This document shows positions 1 through 10,858 of a DNA stretch of 64,000 nucleotides, piece by piece (position 1 is the stretch's first letter; the number at the start of each line of letters is the position of its first letter). Position numbers and translations under genes: made by a program. Source of the DNA: Sarcocystis neurona (Eukaryota > Apicomplexa > Conoidasida > Eucoccidiorida > Sarcocystidae); NCBI GenBank assembly GCA_000727475.1, contig KL647291.1:1925527-1989526 (forward strand), given 5' to 3'. The notes under the pieces were generated by a model that had not been told where the DNA came from, searched no databases, and saw only the letters and a program-made list of their open reading frames with translations.

Positions 1-2562
1 CAACACCGGCTAGCACCGCTTTGCTTCTACTTTTGCTCGTGCCAGTGCGATTGTACTAAGGACAAAATGGAGAACAATGAATTAAAAGAGGCGAGGCTTA
101 GACTCACATGCGTGTGACAGATGACACACTCCGCTGATTGGGTGGGGAAATGTAATCAGTGGCAGCCCGGTAGACGCCGACGCTTGGGTTCTAGACCTGC
201 GTCTTGCCTCATATTGCCAGACGCAAACTGCAGCACCACCAGCTGGCTGGCTGTGACCGAACGGCAGCGGCAGCTGGCGCAACTGCGACAACCTTGTTAC
301 CGCACGGACGAGGAATACGTCGTCCTGAGTACTGTAGTGCGTGCGTACAGACAAAAAGGCGGTGCCCTGCTACGTGGTGCCACTGTTGCCTGCTGCTTAT
401 GACGCAAAAATCAGCACGACAGCTGGCCCTGAAACAAGAGCATCCGCAGCTGGTCGCGGCACAAGCACTTCCGACAACCTGAGAAAGAGCACAAGCAGCA
501 CCAACCACCCTGTAGCACATAGTGGACTGCATGCAGCACGGAGTACGTTGTCGTGAATTTTTTCGGGAGGGAGGCGCATTACGATTTCGGCGTACGACGC
601 TGCTCGTAGAGCACTATCGAGCCGCTCGTACTGCCAGTAGCTGCAGTGGAGCTGTATGAAGAGATATACCTGAACAGAAAAACCGTGATGCGCACCTGTA
701 AACGACAGGTTGAGGAACACGCTTCAGCGTTGAGGAGATGCACCGGCACTTCCTTTTCTGTACACTACGTGTGTACTGGTGTGCGAAATAAGCGGCTTCT
801 AGTAAGGAATTTTTAAGCACTGCGCTGCGTGCATTGCAGACAGCAGCACTCTTCTCTTCCACATAGTAGATGGACTTCAGGCGCAGGTCAAGGCGACGGT
901 GACAACGTTTATTGACAGTGCGACTCTCGTGGTGCACTCCGTGAGAGTCCTTGAAGCCGTGTGTGCATCCGCGACAACAGTCGCACTTTCCGGCTGATAC
1001 AACATTGCATGGTGTTGAGTAAGGGACAGCAACGTGGTACCACCAGCGAATCGCACAGTGGTTATCGTGCCGCCAGCGTGTCTTGCACGATTAAAAACTA
1101 AAACGGATGCAGCCAGTGCACACGAAGGTGTAGCGCGTTTCGTTGAGAAGACAAACACTGCCGCACATCAGTAGCGAGCACTAATCTGCCAATCGCAGCT
1201 GAAGCCGCGCTTGTACATCCGCGAAGCGGAAGAGTGTTCTGCCACAAGGGTCGGTAGAACACAATGCGCTCTGAAGTAAAAATAGTGGAAACGCGGAATT
1301 AAGCAGCAGTGCAGCCTGAAAAGCAAAAAACAAGTCACGCGATACCGCTGTCGCAGATTCGAACAGCTGCAAGGCTGTTGCAACACTGCGCTACACGCGT
1401 CAGGCGAAAGCACACTGCCGCACTGTGTTTGTGTTAACAGCACTAGAACTGCAGCGTAAAGAGCAGTCATTTGTAATAACGGAGTACAACAGCTCTGCCC
1501 CAGTCACAGACTCTGAAGAAGCTTCTCCGTGTACTCACTGCTGTGACACTGCGCACCAAACGTACGTGTAGACACACGTACATGTACACATATGTATATT
1601 CGTGCGAATTCGCCGTAAGATAGACGGTGGTGTGATTGTAATACGTGAGTGTGTACGCCTGTCACACTTGGATTTCTCCCTTCTTTCAATAAGCATGAAG
1701 AGGTGTCCACTAGCCACTCTATTCTCAAAGGCGAGTACATTTACCTCAACGTCTATGTTGCTACCGGTTCGCACGTGAGGGTTAAGTGCGTTGACACAGT
1801 GAGAATTGCACAGTACAGATAACCGATGTGAAAGCACCGCATGCATAGGAGGACCGCTCTGAGAAGCGTATAGGGAGGGCAAGTACATGAGATGGATACA
1901 AGCGTGCGCCCACTCGTGTGGTAGCAGGATAACGAATACGAGATCTACAGGAGAACAACGGCGCCTTTTCATCCTGTACTTGTTTCTTACCTCAATTCTC
2001 CAAGCGTTGTGCATGTTGCGACTCCTTATCTCTATACATGTGTACATACGTGTTTGTGAAGGTATGCAGGCGTACAGCCCTGCCTTCACACGTGTATTTC
2101 ATGCCACTTCGCCGCGCCTTGCGTGGTAGCTGTGTAATACGTACGCATGTATATTCAGCACGTACATCTAACTATCTATCTATATATATATATATGTACA
2201 TACATATATATGTAGATATATACATACATAGGCAAACATATGTACAAATGAAATGCATATGAAAGCAATTTAATTGCACTCGTATATGGAAATAAGGCCA
2301 GCGCTGTCTGTAAACTGTGAAGCGGGACTTCTCTCTGTCCCGACGTCGTAATTCTGACTGTGCACAGCACGCACCGCCCCGTTCATTCGCTTTAAACGTA
2401 CTACTTTGCTGTCGCAATCGTCACAGTTCTCACGGTGCTTCAAGACAACGGCAGAATACTACTCGGGAACATGCGTACTGAACCACATTGCCACGTTTTT
2501 ATCATGTATGCTAACAGGCATAAAATTTCGCGTAGATATATGTATATACATAGTATATATGT
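1..2562. other. region without a supported gene
   Basis: Only short frames (60-184 codons) are open and they overlap on both strands. The longest, 1535-2089 on the minus strand, has a non-repetitive middle part that could be an exon, but I located no splice signals that would define it. A (TA)n/TATATG microsatellite lies at about 2175-2235. CAG repeats are absent, unlike the later parts of the window. Confidence 0.5.
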
Positions 2563-3610
2563 ATGCTGCGTATATTTCTCTGTTGTCACCCGTATATGCA
2601 GAGACGTGCCAGTACTAGCTACATTGTAAATCTAGATACTGACTCTTGTAGACCTGCATACACACTTACAGTACTCGGATATTTTGAATCCTCGGCTACA
2701 CTGCTGCACTGGCATTCTAGGCCTTTTCATATGTCGTGTAATAGAAGTGCTTCCCCCGAACCCCCCCAGCAAACGCACCAACTGCGTGCGTGTGCGTGTA
2801 GATGCATATGTGTGCGCATGGTTGTGGCCGATTTCGAGTTCGAAGGCCTGAGTGTAGTTATCTTTTACATGTTCATACCTGTACCTCCCTGTCCTGTAAG
2901 TACCACCGCTGGTAGGAGTGTCCGCCTTGACGAGAGTGTTACAGGGGAAAACAGCATGACTACGTGTATAGACGACGTCGGCGCCTCCGCTTACGTACGC
3001 ATCAGCGCAGCTGCGTCCTCTTTACCCTGCACCTTGTATGTCCGAGTTCACAAGGTGTTTTTCGCAGGATGCATACACTTGTTCATGCAGAGGTATCTCC
3101 TGTCCCCGCTCATTTGCGTCGCGTGTGTGCGACTCGGAAACTCCCTGTGGATCATACACCACGCGTGCCGGAAGTGACACAGCTGATCGCTCACATCATC
3201 ACCTGTTGTACCCCTGCTATTTCAGCGGTACTTGCTGCTGGTCTCCACGCAGAATCCCGTTCCCGGCTACTTCGCCACCGGGTGGCTGTACCCTCTTTGG
3301 TGCGTTGGCTGTATGCATTTCACGAGTCCTTCACGTCGCTGGCTATGCACAAAATTTCCTCGTTTCGCTGTACAGGCTCTCCCCTTCTTCTGCCACAGAT
3401 TCTCCTCACAAGCTGCTTTTGCACCACGTGCGATTGCTGGTGGCCTACTTCCAATGCTTTCAGTGGCTTAAGCTGGTGCCCGCTCCAGCGTGTCCTGCGA
3501 AACAACACTTGTTCCAACAGGTGGCGACATAGTGGTATTAGAAGGCGAGGTGTACTCGTGGGTGACTTGAAAGGCATTGCTTCCTCTTTCAGGTAGTGCT
3601 AGAGAGCTAA
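2563..3610 (+). CDS. three-exon gene model, Cys-containing protein of unknown function
   Basis: Model: exons 2563-2895, 3068-3520 and 3593-3610, giving 267 codons plus stop. The first exon ends at a perfect donor (CCT|GTAAGT). The second starts after a strong acceptor (GTGTTTTTCGCAG) and ends CAG|GTGGCG. The third follows TTCCTCTTTCAG and reaches a TAA after five codons. All junctions are phase 0. The second exon is non-repetitive and cysteine-rich near its start (CSCRGISCP, then several Cys within about 60 residues), followed by a more hydrophobic, helical-looking half. No domain is recognised. The start is uncertain: an ATG at 2818 has a better context (GCGCATGG) and would shorten the first exon to 26 codons. 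Reading straight through 3520 instead gives three more codons and a stop. It lies about 1.4 kb from the 3' end of the convergent 4988-9013 gene. Confidence 0.45.
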
Positions 3611-4348
3611 AGCGAGTGTTTCACCAGTTGCCAAAGTACGTCATCAACCAGTGTTTTCTCCTCACGACAAGGGAGTCATGTCGTGCTGATGCGGCGGTTG
3701 TGGATTAAATCAAGAAGCTGAGAAGGAATTTATGCTGTGGTGCGCCACTGCGCGGAGTAAGAAGCGCTGCTACTGCTGACGGCGGATTACGGGGAGACTA
3801 ACTGCTTCCTGCAGCATATAAAACGAGGGTATACTTGGCCAAACTAGTCCCTACTACTACAATGCAGCTGCCTGCGCCGCAGCCACCGACGAGTCTCCGG
3901 CGTGCTCCTGTCGTGCAGGGGGCCGCGCGACGCAGAATCGTACCTTCCGTGGGTAGCGTACCTACGTTTTCAGCAACAGTTACTGCTGCGTGAGGCGGCG
4001 ATGAGTTATCACGGCAGACCTCAGTTGCTCCCAATGCTGTTGCCAGTATGCCACTGTCACGGAGAATGGCACCCGCTTGTTTTTGAAAATTTACGAGCAC
4101 GAGACTTTGGACGTGCTGATTCTGTTGGAAACGTCGGAGAGAAAACGTTGTCGGTTGTTCTGTCTGCTGCTACTTGAATGTTGACAAGGGGTTACACCTT
4201 AGGCTGTGAAAGGCAAATTCTGGCTGCTGATCTCCCCTGCAGCGCCGTGTACATCCGCGGCGACGACACACGGCTATCTGCCCACAGTACAGCGTATAAT
4301 CCACTTTGCGGAGCACCACCTGATGTTGACGAGTAAAAAGCAGTTCGT
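3611..4348. other. intergenic region, no supported gene
   Basis: This lies between two convergent genes. Short open frames occur on both strands (3798-4100 minus; 3902-4177 plus), and both look partly protein-like. The minus-strand frame has an Ala/Thr/Gly-rich composition like the repeat tail of the 4988-9013 protein but sits in a different reading frame. Neither has start, splice and stop signals that agree. Confidence 0.4.
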
Positions 4349-4987
4349 CTACTGTATACGCGGAAAATACAACTTTTGCAGCTGTCCTTTAAGCGGTGAC
4401 AACTGCTGCGCCTCCAAGTCTACACCCCTGCTCTTGATGCCCCAGAACGTCTTGGCCACTGCCGCAGCAGAGCCTGCGTTCGATTTAGTGGAGGTGGTAT
4501 TCGTAGAGCTATCTCTGTTGTTTGCAGAGCTAAAATTCACATTCACTGGATTCTTTTGCCTTAAGCGCAACACGATCGTGTGCAGCAGGAGCTGCTGACG
4601 TTGCTAGCGCGTCAGACCGTGTGCATCTTTTCAGACTGTTGGCGTTCCATATCGCAGGGAGATCGTTGGGAATGCTAACATTTTATCTCTAGCAACACCG
4701 CTTGATGTTGCTACCGTATCACGTCCCGCGGGACCTGACTCCGCTCCTGCTGTGCCTTGTCCAACGGAAGTGGCTACAGTTTCGCACTCGAGCTGCAGTG
4801 GCTGACGATGGAATTATTCGCCATCTAGTCCCATGACGCTCCTGACGTCCCGCATCCGCATACCCCTGCCGAAGTGCGTGGGGCGCCTTCTTCATTGAAG
4901 GCTGCATATGTTGCGGGTGTTTCCCGTGGAACAGGTCCCTGTCGGTGTTGCTAGTGTTCGCTTTCCGAAACGTTCAGGTGTTGCAAC
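4349..4987 (-). pseudogene. in-frame, stop-interrupted continuation of the 4988-9013 repeat protein
   Basis: Downstream of the TGA that ends the 1341-residue frame, the same frame (no shift) stays protein-like but is broken by TGA at 4892-4894, TAA at 4814-4816 and TGA at 4631-4633. The pieces resemble the repeat tail: 4895-4987 contains FGKRTLATPTG, and about 4680-4777 contains GPAGRDTVATSSG, close to units such as GPAGRGTLTTSA upstream. A third piece, 4349-4573, is Ser/Asn/Thr-rich and non-repetitive. Either the ancestral protein was at least about 200 residues longer and has lost its C terminus to nonsense changes, or introns remove the stops. I saw no obvious GT-AG pairs and prefer decay. 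Confidence 0.45.
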
Positions 4988-6913
4988 TCAACGACTTCCA
5001 ACGAGACCTGTTGAGGTCGCTAACGTCCCAGCTGCTCCAGGTGCTGCTGGTGCTGCTGGTGTGCCATGTATTGTAGATAATGTTGAAGTTCGTGCTCTCT
5101 CATCTTTAGCAGAACCAGTGGATGAAGCTGACGTCCCCAGTCCAGCGCGACTCGCTAATGTTGCTAGTGTGTCCTCTCTACCTGCAGCCGCTGGTAGTGT
5201 TTCCCCTCCACTCTCAGTTGCTGAAGTCGGTGGTGTTCTCCGTCTAGTCGGAGCTGTAAATATAGCTGCACGCGGTCCTTTACTAGCAGGACTACTCTGG
5301 GCTTCTTGATCTCCACCCTCAGGAGTAGTTACCACAGTCGGGAATACTCCACGTCCAGCAGCGGTTGGCGGGATTGGTAGTTTTGCGTCTTTAGCGGCAG
5401 GGGCTGGTATTGCTCGTGTTTCTTCTCTGTCTGCAGCCACTGAAAATTGTCTCGCTTCCTGTCCAAAGGAATTTGCTGAGACTGGTGGTGTTCTGCGGGC
5501 GGCCGTAGCTGCGAATAGTGCTGCAAGCTTTCCTTTATTAGCAGGATTACTCCGCGACAGTTGAGCTTCATCGTCAGTGGCATTTAGTGCTGCCGACAGT
5601 GTTTCACCTCCAGCTGCGACACTTGATGATAATTTCTCCTCTCCAGCGGTAGTTGCTGATGTTGATAGTGTTTCGCCTCTAGCTGCGGCTGGTGGTAGTG
5701 TTTTCCGTCCATTGTCAGTTGCTGAAGCTGGTGGTGCTCCCCGTTTAGATTGAAGTCCGAATATCTCTGCAAGCGACATTTTATTAGCAGCACTACTTCG
5801 CCTCGATATAGTTTCATTCGCAGCTGCCTCTGTTGTTGGCAGTGGTGCTCCATTTCCCCCATGACCTGGTAAATTCTTTAGTGTTTCCTGTGCGGGGGTA
5901 GTTGCTGACGTTTCTGTCGGCTTCCATCCAGCACCAGCTGCTGACGTTTGTGGTGCACTCCGTCCAGCAGCAGGTGCTGCCGTTCGTAGTCTTTCCCATT
6001 CAGCTGCAATAGCTGAAGGTGATATTACACCACGCCCAGCAGCAGTTGCTGACGTTGTTAGTGTTCCACGTCCAGCAGGGCCTTCTGCTATTCCTTGTGC
6101 TCTATTCTTACCTGGAACAGGTAATGCTGCTAGTCCTCCTTGTCCAGTAGCTGTTGCTGACATTTGTAGTGGTCCAGGTTCAGCAGGACCTGCTGATATT
6201 CCGGGCGTATCATCTTTAGGAGAAAGTCGTGACGTTTGTAGTGTTTCTCGGCCAGCAACCGTTGCTGACATTGGCAGCGTTCCAGGTCCAGCAGGACTTG
6301 TTGCAGTTGGTAATGTGTTTTCTCCATCGGCTGCTGTGGACCTTGCTACTTTCTGCCGCTCACCTGCAATTGCTGATGCTGAGGATGCTCTCCGTCCAGC
6401 AGTGGATGGTAGCGTTGTCACCGTTTCATATCCACCTGCAGCCTTTGATGTCGAGTGCGCTCTTCCTCCGGCTACAGTTGCTGGTGGTGCTTCTGTTGTA
6501 GACCCAGCTGCAGTTTCTGTTGTTGGTAGTTTTCCCCATGCAGCGGCAGCTGCAGATGTTGCAACCGTTCGAGAGTCACCTCCAGACGCTGATACCGGTA
6601 ATGTTCTCTTTACAGCAGAAGTTGTTGATGTCCCCACTGCTCCCCATTCAGTCCCAGCTCTTGTTGTTGCTAGGGCTACCTTCCCAGTAGCGATTGCTGA
6701 CTTTATCAACGTGTCCAGTCCGGCTGCAGTATTAACGCTACTCAGGGGAAGAGCACTAGTATCTCTTCCCCCGTAAAGAAGTAACGGTGGTAGTCGGCCC
6801 GCAGTCGCTGCTGCCGTTGTATCAAAAGTCCCTCTCACTGTTTGTCTCTGTGTTGCATTTCCTGTTGCTTGTCCTGAGGCTCCTGTTGCTACTTCAGAGT
6901 CAGATATCGGCTT
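4988..6913 (-). repeat. nested degenerate repeats coding the tail of the 1341-residue protein
   Basis: On the + strand the DNA repeats a module like GTTGCTGACGTTGGYAGTG followed by TCCAGCAGCAG, about 45 bases per unit and strongly diverged. A second-order repeat is marked by TTAGCAGSAYTACTYYG at about 5285, 5540 and 5786, so its copies are roughly 250 bases apart. Multiples of three are kept, as expected for a translated repeat. Confidence 0.6.
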
Positions 6914-9013
6914 GGACGTCTGCATTACTTTATCCATGTTGAGCAAACGCGTTTTAAGCTCCCCAGCGCTAAGGGGAGATCCGGAACGCAGTGCATTTAC
7001 TACTGGCACACTGCCTGCGGATGAACTCCCACTTCTTCCAAGTAGTTGCGCTGGAGCGTCACTTTTCCCTTGTGGCCCCTGTTTATCTTCTTCAGCTAGA
7101 TTCAAAAGGTAGTGCATTGTATACTCACTAGGCGCGCGCACTTCTTCCCCTACTGATAAAGTATCCTGTAGTGCGATTCCCCCAGTTTTGTGCGTCCTTC
7201 CCTCTTGTCCACGGAGACCGACAGCTGCTGCGGTAGTCAATCCTCTTGCTGTTGCTGTGCGGGTGCCGGCCAGAATTCCTCTTTGTGCATCACCACTTAT
7301 AGACTCATCCGACACGGTGCGTCCTGGTGCAGCTGTTCGCCGTGCAGCAGCATCCAGCATGTAGCCATCGAGGGCATACGTGTCCGCAGCACCTGTGCTA
7401 TAAGCAGTAGCGGTGGCGGTGGACTGACCCGGTCTTAACGCTGAAAAACCTGAAGAATAGCTTTTCCTCGCTGCCTCCGCTCGCAGCACTGCTGCCATAC
7501 TTGTCAGTGTGTCCGTGCCTGGGCCACTTGATGCATTTTGCGTAGAGATTGCTCCCCTCCAGAATCTATCAGGAACTTGCTCTCGCATGCCGCTGCTGCC
7601 ACGCTCAATTTTTGATACTTGTGTAGAAGCCCACGAATCATCGGAGGATCGAATGCGCGCAGACACACTGCTCGCACCTGGATGCACTGTGCTGCCGCTG
7701 AGCGGTGGGGCAATTTTAGCTCCTGCTGTCATGCCAGGTTTTGTGCTTAACATTGAAGCAGTAGGGTAAGTTGAGGACGTTGGCGTACTAGCCTGCGGCA
7801 TTGGCTGTTTGGCCAGGTTGAGGAATGTGAACAATGACGCTGGCTTAACGCTGTCTCCTCCATTTGCAGCTGGTGTCGTTACAGCGGTGCGGCTCATCGT
7901 GTTGGACGGGACTCCTGCTGTAGCAGGTTGCAGCTCCTGTTGCGGCACACTGGAGAAACTTACTGAGCGGGAGAACTGAGGCAAAACCATGACCTGGTGC
8001 GGTTGTTGTCGTTGCATGTGCTGCGGGGTCAGCGGTAATGACTGATGTTGGCTGAATTTAAGCGTTTCTGCAAGAACCGTTCCAGGTTGTTTCGCCAGAA
8101 TGCCACCACCGTCGGAAACCGCAGTGGTGGCGGCCGTCGTAGTGTTCCCACGAGCATCGCCACCCATAGTAGAAAGCATTTTTCGTTCTAAAATTTGCTC
8201 TGCTGGAGTCAGAGGCGACAAGAGTAACGCAGCACTGTCGAGCCGGAAGAGCTTGAGCAGCCATCTGCCCAAAGTTGTTCTATACTCCTTCGTCTGGTTA
8301 TCGTCAAGTCTCACGCACAACGACAGGATACCGGCTAAGACCTCCTTTAGGAGTGGCAGGTGATCCTGCAACTTCTTCTCAAACAACACGATGTCTGTGC
8401 GGCTTATCGCCTGGCTCAGTTCACCAGCGAAGGTGAAAAATGCAGCTTTGTACGCTCCCATCGCTTCGCCGAGCAGCCGCTCAACACCCACAGTTGAAGG
8501 TATGTCAATTCTTCCATCCAGGAGCACAAATTTTAGACGCTGCAGCACGCGCTGTGCAGTCCCTTCGCCATACAACTGCTCGGCTCCTTGGAATTTACTC
8601 AGAAACGTTTGTGTAGCTTCGGCACCTGCGAAGAGCTTCCACACGTACACCTGCTGTGGTGCACTTAGTGTTTCTAACCAGTTTAACATGTGCTGAAAAC
8701 CTATGCCTATGTTGTTTCCTAACTCCGCAATGCGAGATACTGAGTACACGTCTCCTTGCGTGAGCAAAGATGATTTTGCCACAATCGCCTCGGAGACGGG
8801 ATGATTGCGCAGTCTCCAAAGAGCTCCACTGATTAAACTTCGCTCACATTCGCCCACCAGCACGCGAGGAAGACCATCGGAGATCGAGGCGACATTGTTC
8901 TGATCACCATCGAGCAGCGCCGACAGTCGTGTTGCAAGCAGAAGCAGCATCAACCACGCTGGAGCTGCGGTAAAAGGCCGCGCCGTGAAGCGCACAGCTG
9001 CTTGCACAAACAT
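4988..9013 (-). CDS. putative secreted protein with degenerate Ala/Thr/Gly-rich repeat tail
   Basis: This single uninterrupted 1341-codon frame has no CAG runs. Residues about 1-33 form a signal-peptide-like start: Arg-containing n-region, hydrophobic core WLMLLLLATRLSA, then an acidic stretch. Residues about 35-285 are non-repetitive and helical with few cysteines (GIGFQHMLNWLETLSAP is typical) and may be the only globular domain. About 285-690 is Ser/Thr/Gln/Pro-rich and probably disordered. From about 700 to the end the chain is a degenerate repeat of roughly 15 residues around TSATAAGRGTL. Overlaid on this are three copies of a longer unit, near residues 1072, 1154 and 1240, sharing an ANK...A.(I/L)F....RR.PP.SA pattern. 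The start is the first Met before the signal-like stretch. No homologous family is recognised. A secreted or surface role is inferred only from the signal-like start. Confidence 0.8.
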   Translation of the reverse strand: MFVQAAVRFTARPFTAAPAWLMLLLLATRLSALLDGDQNNVASISDGLPRVLVGECERSLISGALWRLRNHPVSEAIVAKSSLLTQGDVYSVSRIAELGNNIGIGFQHMLNWLETLSAPQQVYVWKLFAGAEATQTFLSKFQGAEQLYGEGTAQRVLQRLKFVLLDGRIDIPSTVGVERLLGEAMGAYKAAFFTFAGELSQAISRTDIVLFEKKLQDHLPLLKEVLAGILSLCVRLDDNQTKEYRTTLGRWLLKLFRLDSAALLLSPLTPAEQILERKMLSTMGGDARGNTTTAATTAVSDGGGILAKQPGTVLAETLKFSQHQSLPLTPQHMQRQQPHQVMVLPQFSRSVSFSSVPQQELQPATAGVPSNTMSRTAVTTPAANGGDSVKPASLFTFLNLAKQPMPQASTPTSSTYPTASMLSTKPGMTAGAKIAPPLSGSTVHPGASSVSARIRSSDDSWASTQVSKIERGSSGMREQVPDRFWRGAISTQNASSGPGTDTLTSMAAVLRAEAARKSYSSGFSALRPGQSTATATAYSTGAADTYALDGYMLDAAARRTAAPGRTVSDESISGDAQRGILAGTRTATARGLTTAAAVGLRGQEGRTHKTGGIALQDTLSVGEEVRAPSEYTMHYLLNLAEEDKQGPQGKSDAPAQLLGRSGSSSAGSVPVVNALRSGSPLSAGELKTRLLNMDKVMQTSKPISDSEVATGASGQATGNATQRQTVRGTFDTTAAATAGRLPPLLLYGGRDTSALPLSSVNTAAGLDTLIKSAIATGKVALATTRAGTEWGAVGTSTTSAVKRTLPVSASGGDSRTVATSAAAAAWGKLPTTETAAGSTTEAPPATVAGGRAHSTSKAAGGYETVTTLPSTAGRRASSASAIAGERQKVARSTAADGENTLPTATSPAGPGTLPMSATVAGRETLQTSRLSPKDDTPGISAGPAEPGPLQMSATATGQGGLAALPVPGKNRAQGIAEGPAGRGTLTTSATAAGRGVISPSAIAAEWERLRTAAPAAGRSAPQTSAAGAGWKPTETSATTPAQETLKNLPGHGGNGAPLPTTEAAANETISRRSSAANKMSLAEIFGLQSKRGAPPASATDNGRKTLPPAAARGETLSTSATTAGEEKLSSSVAAGGETLSAALNATDDEAQLSRSNPANKGKLAALFAATAARRTPPVSANSFGQEARQFSVAADREETRAIPAPAAKDAKLPIPPTAAGRGVFPTVVTTPEGGDQEAQSSPASKGPRAAIFTAPTRRRTPPTSATESGGETLPAAAGREDTLATLASRAGLGTSASSTGSAKDERARTSTLSTIHGTPAAPAAPGAAGTLATSTGLVGSR

Positions 9014-9823
9014 TATGAAGGACGGATGGGGACACGAAGACTCGCAACACCCCTACCACATGTGGAGGAGCAACCCTTACGAAGTAGTACAATTGTGCAT
9101 CAGCGACAACAGCAGCTGTTCGAGGAGAGTACTCTAAAATGTTGAAATATGTGGCTTTCACCAGACCTAAAGACTCAAACGGCGGCAGAGAAGGACGGAG
9201 CTGAACAGGCAGCAGTGCCAGACACAAGGTACACCAGCGGGGGTTGCTGCTGGTCCCCTTCACTGATTTAAGATAGCTCGAGACAAGAAAAAGCTGCATT
9301 AGCTTTTATCTGCACCTCTCCAGGTCCCTCGCGTCTCACTGTCCAAACAGAAAAGACGTTTGCTTCACTGCTGTTATCCCTTCTTCGTGCTGCCTCCGCT
9401 ACGCACAATTGCCTTTTGCGCCTAGACTTCTGTTCACAGGGCAAATGCTGAAACAGTGTTGCTGATACAGGTTGTAAGCAAGGATCAGCCACGACGAGGA
9501 GCTGCAAGTGCTGCACCGTAGTTGGCATTTGGTAGAGTACCCAACACGTAGGTGCAGCGGAACGAGAGTAGTGGAAAGTTTGGTTGTTTTGTTTTTGAAG
9601 CGTGGAACGTTGAGTTGTACGACTTCACGTGCACCCGCAGAATGGTAGCACGGACTCAATGTTCGCTGCCCTCACACAAAGAGTGATCAGTGAAACTACG
9701 CTGCTAGCCCAAGCAATCCTGCCCTTTTAACCCAGACACGCCCTACCGGGTACCGGCCTCCGTGCCAGAAACTAGACACGCTCCCGCCCGCGCGTAGCCG
9801 CGGCAGCACAAGCAACCGTAGCC
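9014..9823. other. 5' flank of the minus-strand secreted-protein gene
   Basis: No gene is supported here. It separates the start of the minus-strand 1341-codon gene from the plus-strand models beginning at 9824, so it probably holds both divergent promoters. Short frames on the minus strand (8904-9299, 9268-9528) overlap each other and lack convincing starts. I recognise no core-promoter motif. Confidence 0.4.
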
Positions 9824-10553
9824 ATGGCCAAAGCTGGAACACCAGCAGTACAAAACTTTCCCAACAGCATCAGGACCAGCAGCAGCAGCAGCAAGACGAG
9901 CAACAGCAGCAGCAACACCAGCAACCCTGGTAGAGCACCAGCACCGCCGAAAGCAGCCACTGCTGCAGGCCTCGAGTAATAAGATGTTGCCAGCGAAACA
10001 CTTGTTCATATGATCGGTAGCCGTGCGGTTCCACCTTTCCACCACCGATCAGCAAACAGGCAGCAGATGTGGGTGTCGCAGCGACGTACGCCAGAGACTT
10101 CCCTGGTGACGCCGGTCCTCCGCGTCCACCTTCCACCCCCGGCGCTCCTGCCGCCATGCCTCCTGTTGCTGCTGCGACTGCTCGCTTATCGTGGCTGAAC
10201 GCTCCGCAGCACCTCTACCGCACAGCGGTCACTATTTCTGCTGCAGCATTCCTCCGTCAACCTTACCGCAACTACAGCAACTACAACGGAAGCGCATCCT
10301 TTTTGATCCTCTCTCCTACCTCTCCATCTCCTCCCCTTCCTCGTCCTACTGGATCTACACTTGCGTGTGGCTTGCTCTCGGCGCTTGCCTTGACGCTCCT
10401 CCCTATCGTAATTGTGCTGACCCTATTGTTTCCACCGTGGCTTGTGCGCCGTCTCCTTGTCAGCACGCCACCCAGTCAAACTGCTCGTTTCTATGCGACG
10501 GTGCGAACTCCGCAAGTGTTGTGTCTGTGTCGTCTCCGTGCTGCCTTGCGTGA
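9824..10553 (+). CDS. two-exon model: Ser-rich N terminus joined to a Cys-rich domain
   Basis: Exon 9824-9929 starts at an ATG in good context (CCGTAGCCATGGCC) and encodes 35 residues, including an AGC-repeat Ser run (IRTSSSSSKTS). Its donor is CCTG|GTAGAG, phase 1. Joining it to the acceptor at 10209 (ACGCTCCGCAG) restores phase exactly and continues to a TGA at 10551-10553, for 149 residues. The second exon has a hydrophobic/aromatic stretch (YWIYTCVWLALGAC), then about nine cysteines in 60 residues with pairs such as CDG and CQH, which would suit a disulfide-bonded secreted domain. No family is recognised. The same DNA is also open in a second frame (see the 10156-10605 entry), so only one of the two is likely real. 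Confidence 0.4.
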
Positions 10554-10605
10554 CACTGGGGGAGGAAAGAGTATTCGTTTGCCGACGGTGTTCTGCTGTG
10601 GCTGA
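10156..10605 (+). CDS. alternative unspliced frame, possible single-pass membrane protein
   Basis: The ATG at 10156 sits in a near-ideal context (CTGCCGCCATGCC) and opens a 149-codon frame overlapping the spliced 9824-10553 model in another phase. It has a strong hydrophobic segment (LLSALALTLLPIVIVLTLLF) followed by WLVRRLL, a typical membrane helix with a positive flank. A possible polyadenylation signal AATAAA lies at 10662-10667, downstream of either model. Function unknown. I rank it slightly below the spliced model because its membrane-like segment can arise from Leu-coding frames of pyrimidine-rich DNA. Confidence 0.28.
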   Translation: MPPVAAATARLSWLNAPQHLYRTAVTISAAAFLRQPYRNYSNYNGSASFLILSPTSPSPPLPRPTGSTLACGLLSALALTLLPIVIVLTLLFPPWLVRRLLVSTPPSQTARFYATVRTPQVLCLCRLRAALRDTGGGKSIRLPTVFCCG

Positions 10606-10858
10606 ACTTCCCGGGGGATACTCATCAACGTGATGCCACGCATGCCACCAGCTGCATTACGAATAAAAGAAGGTTCTTTTTTCCTTTTTTAGATCGCGTA
10701 ATATGTAGGTGCGGCCGTGTTGTGGCGGGTAGTGATTTTGTGCGTGGTGTTGATCGTGCTCCCGCTGCTGCCGGTTTACGTATGTAGGGTGGGAGGCATA
10801 TAGGAGGGAGGCAAAGTGCTGGTATCGTAAAATGTTAGAACTGCACCAGCGTGTGCTG

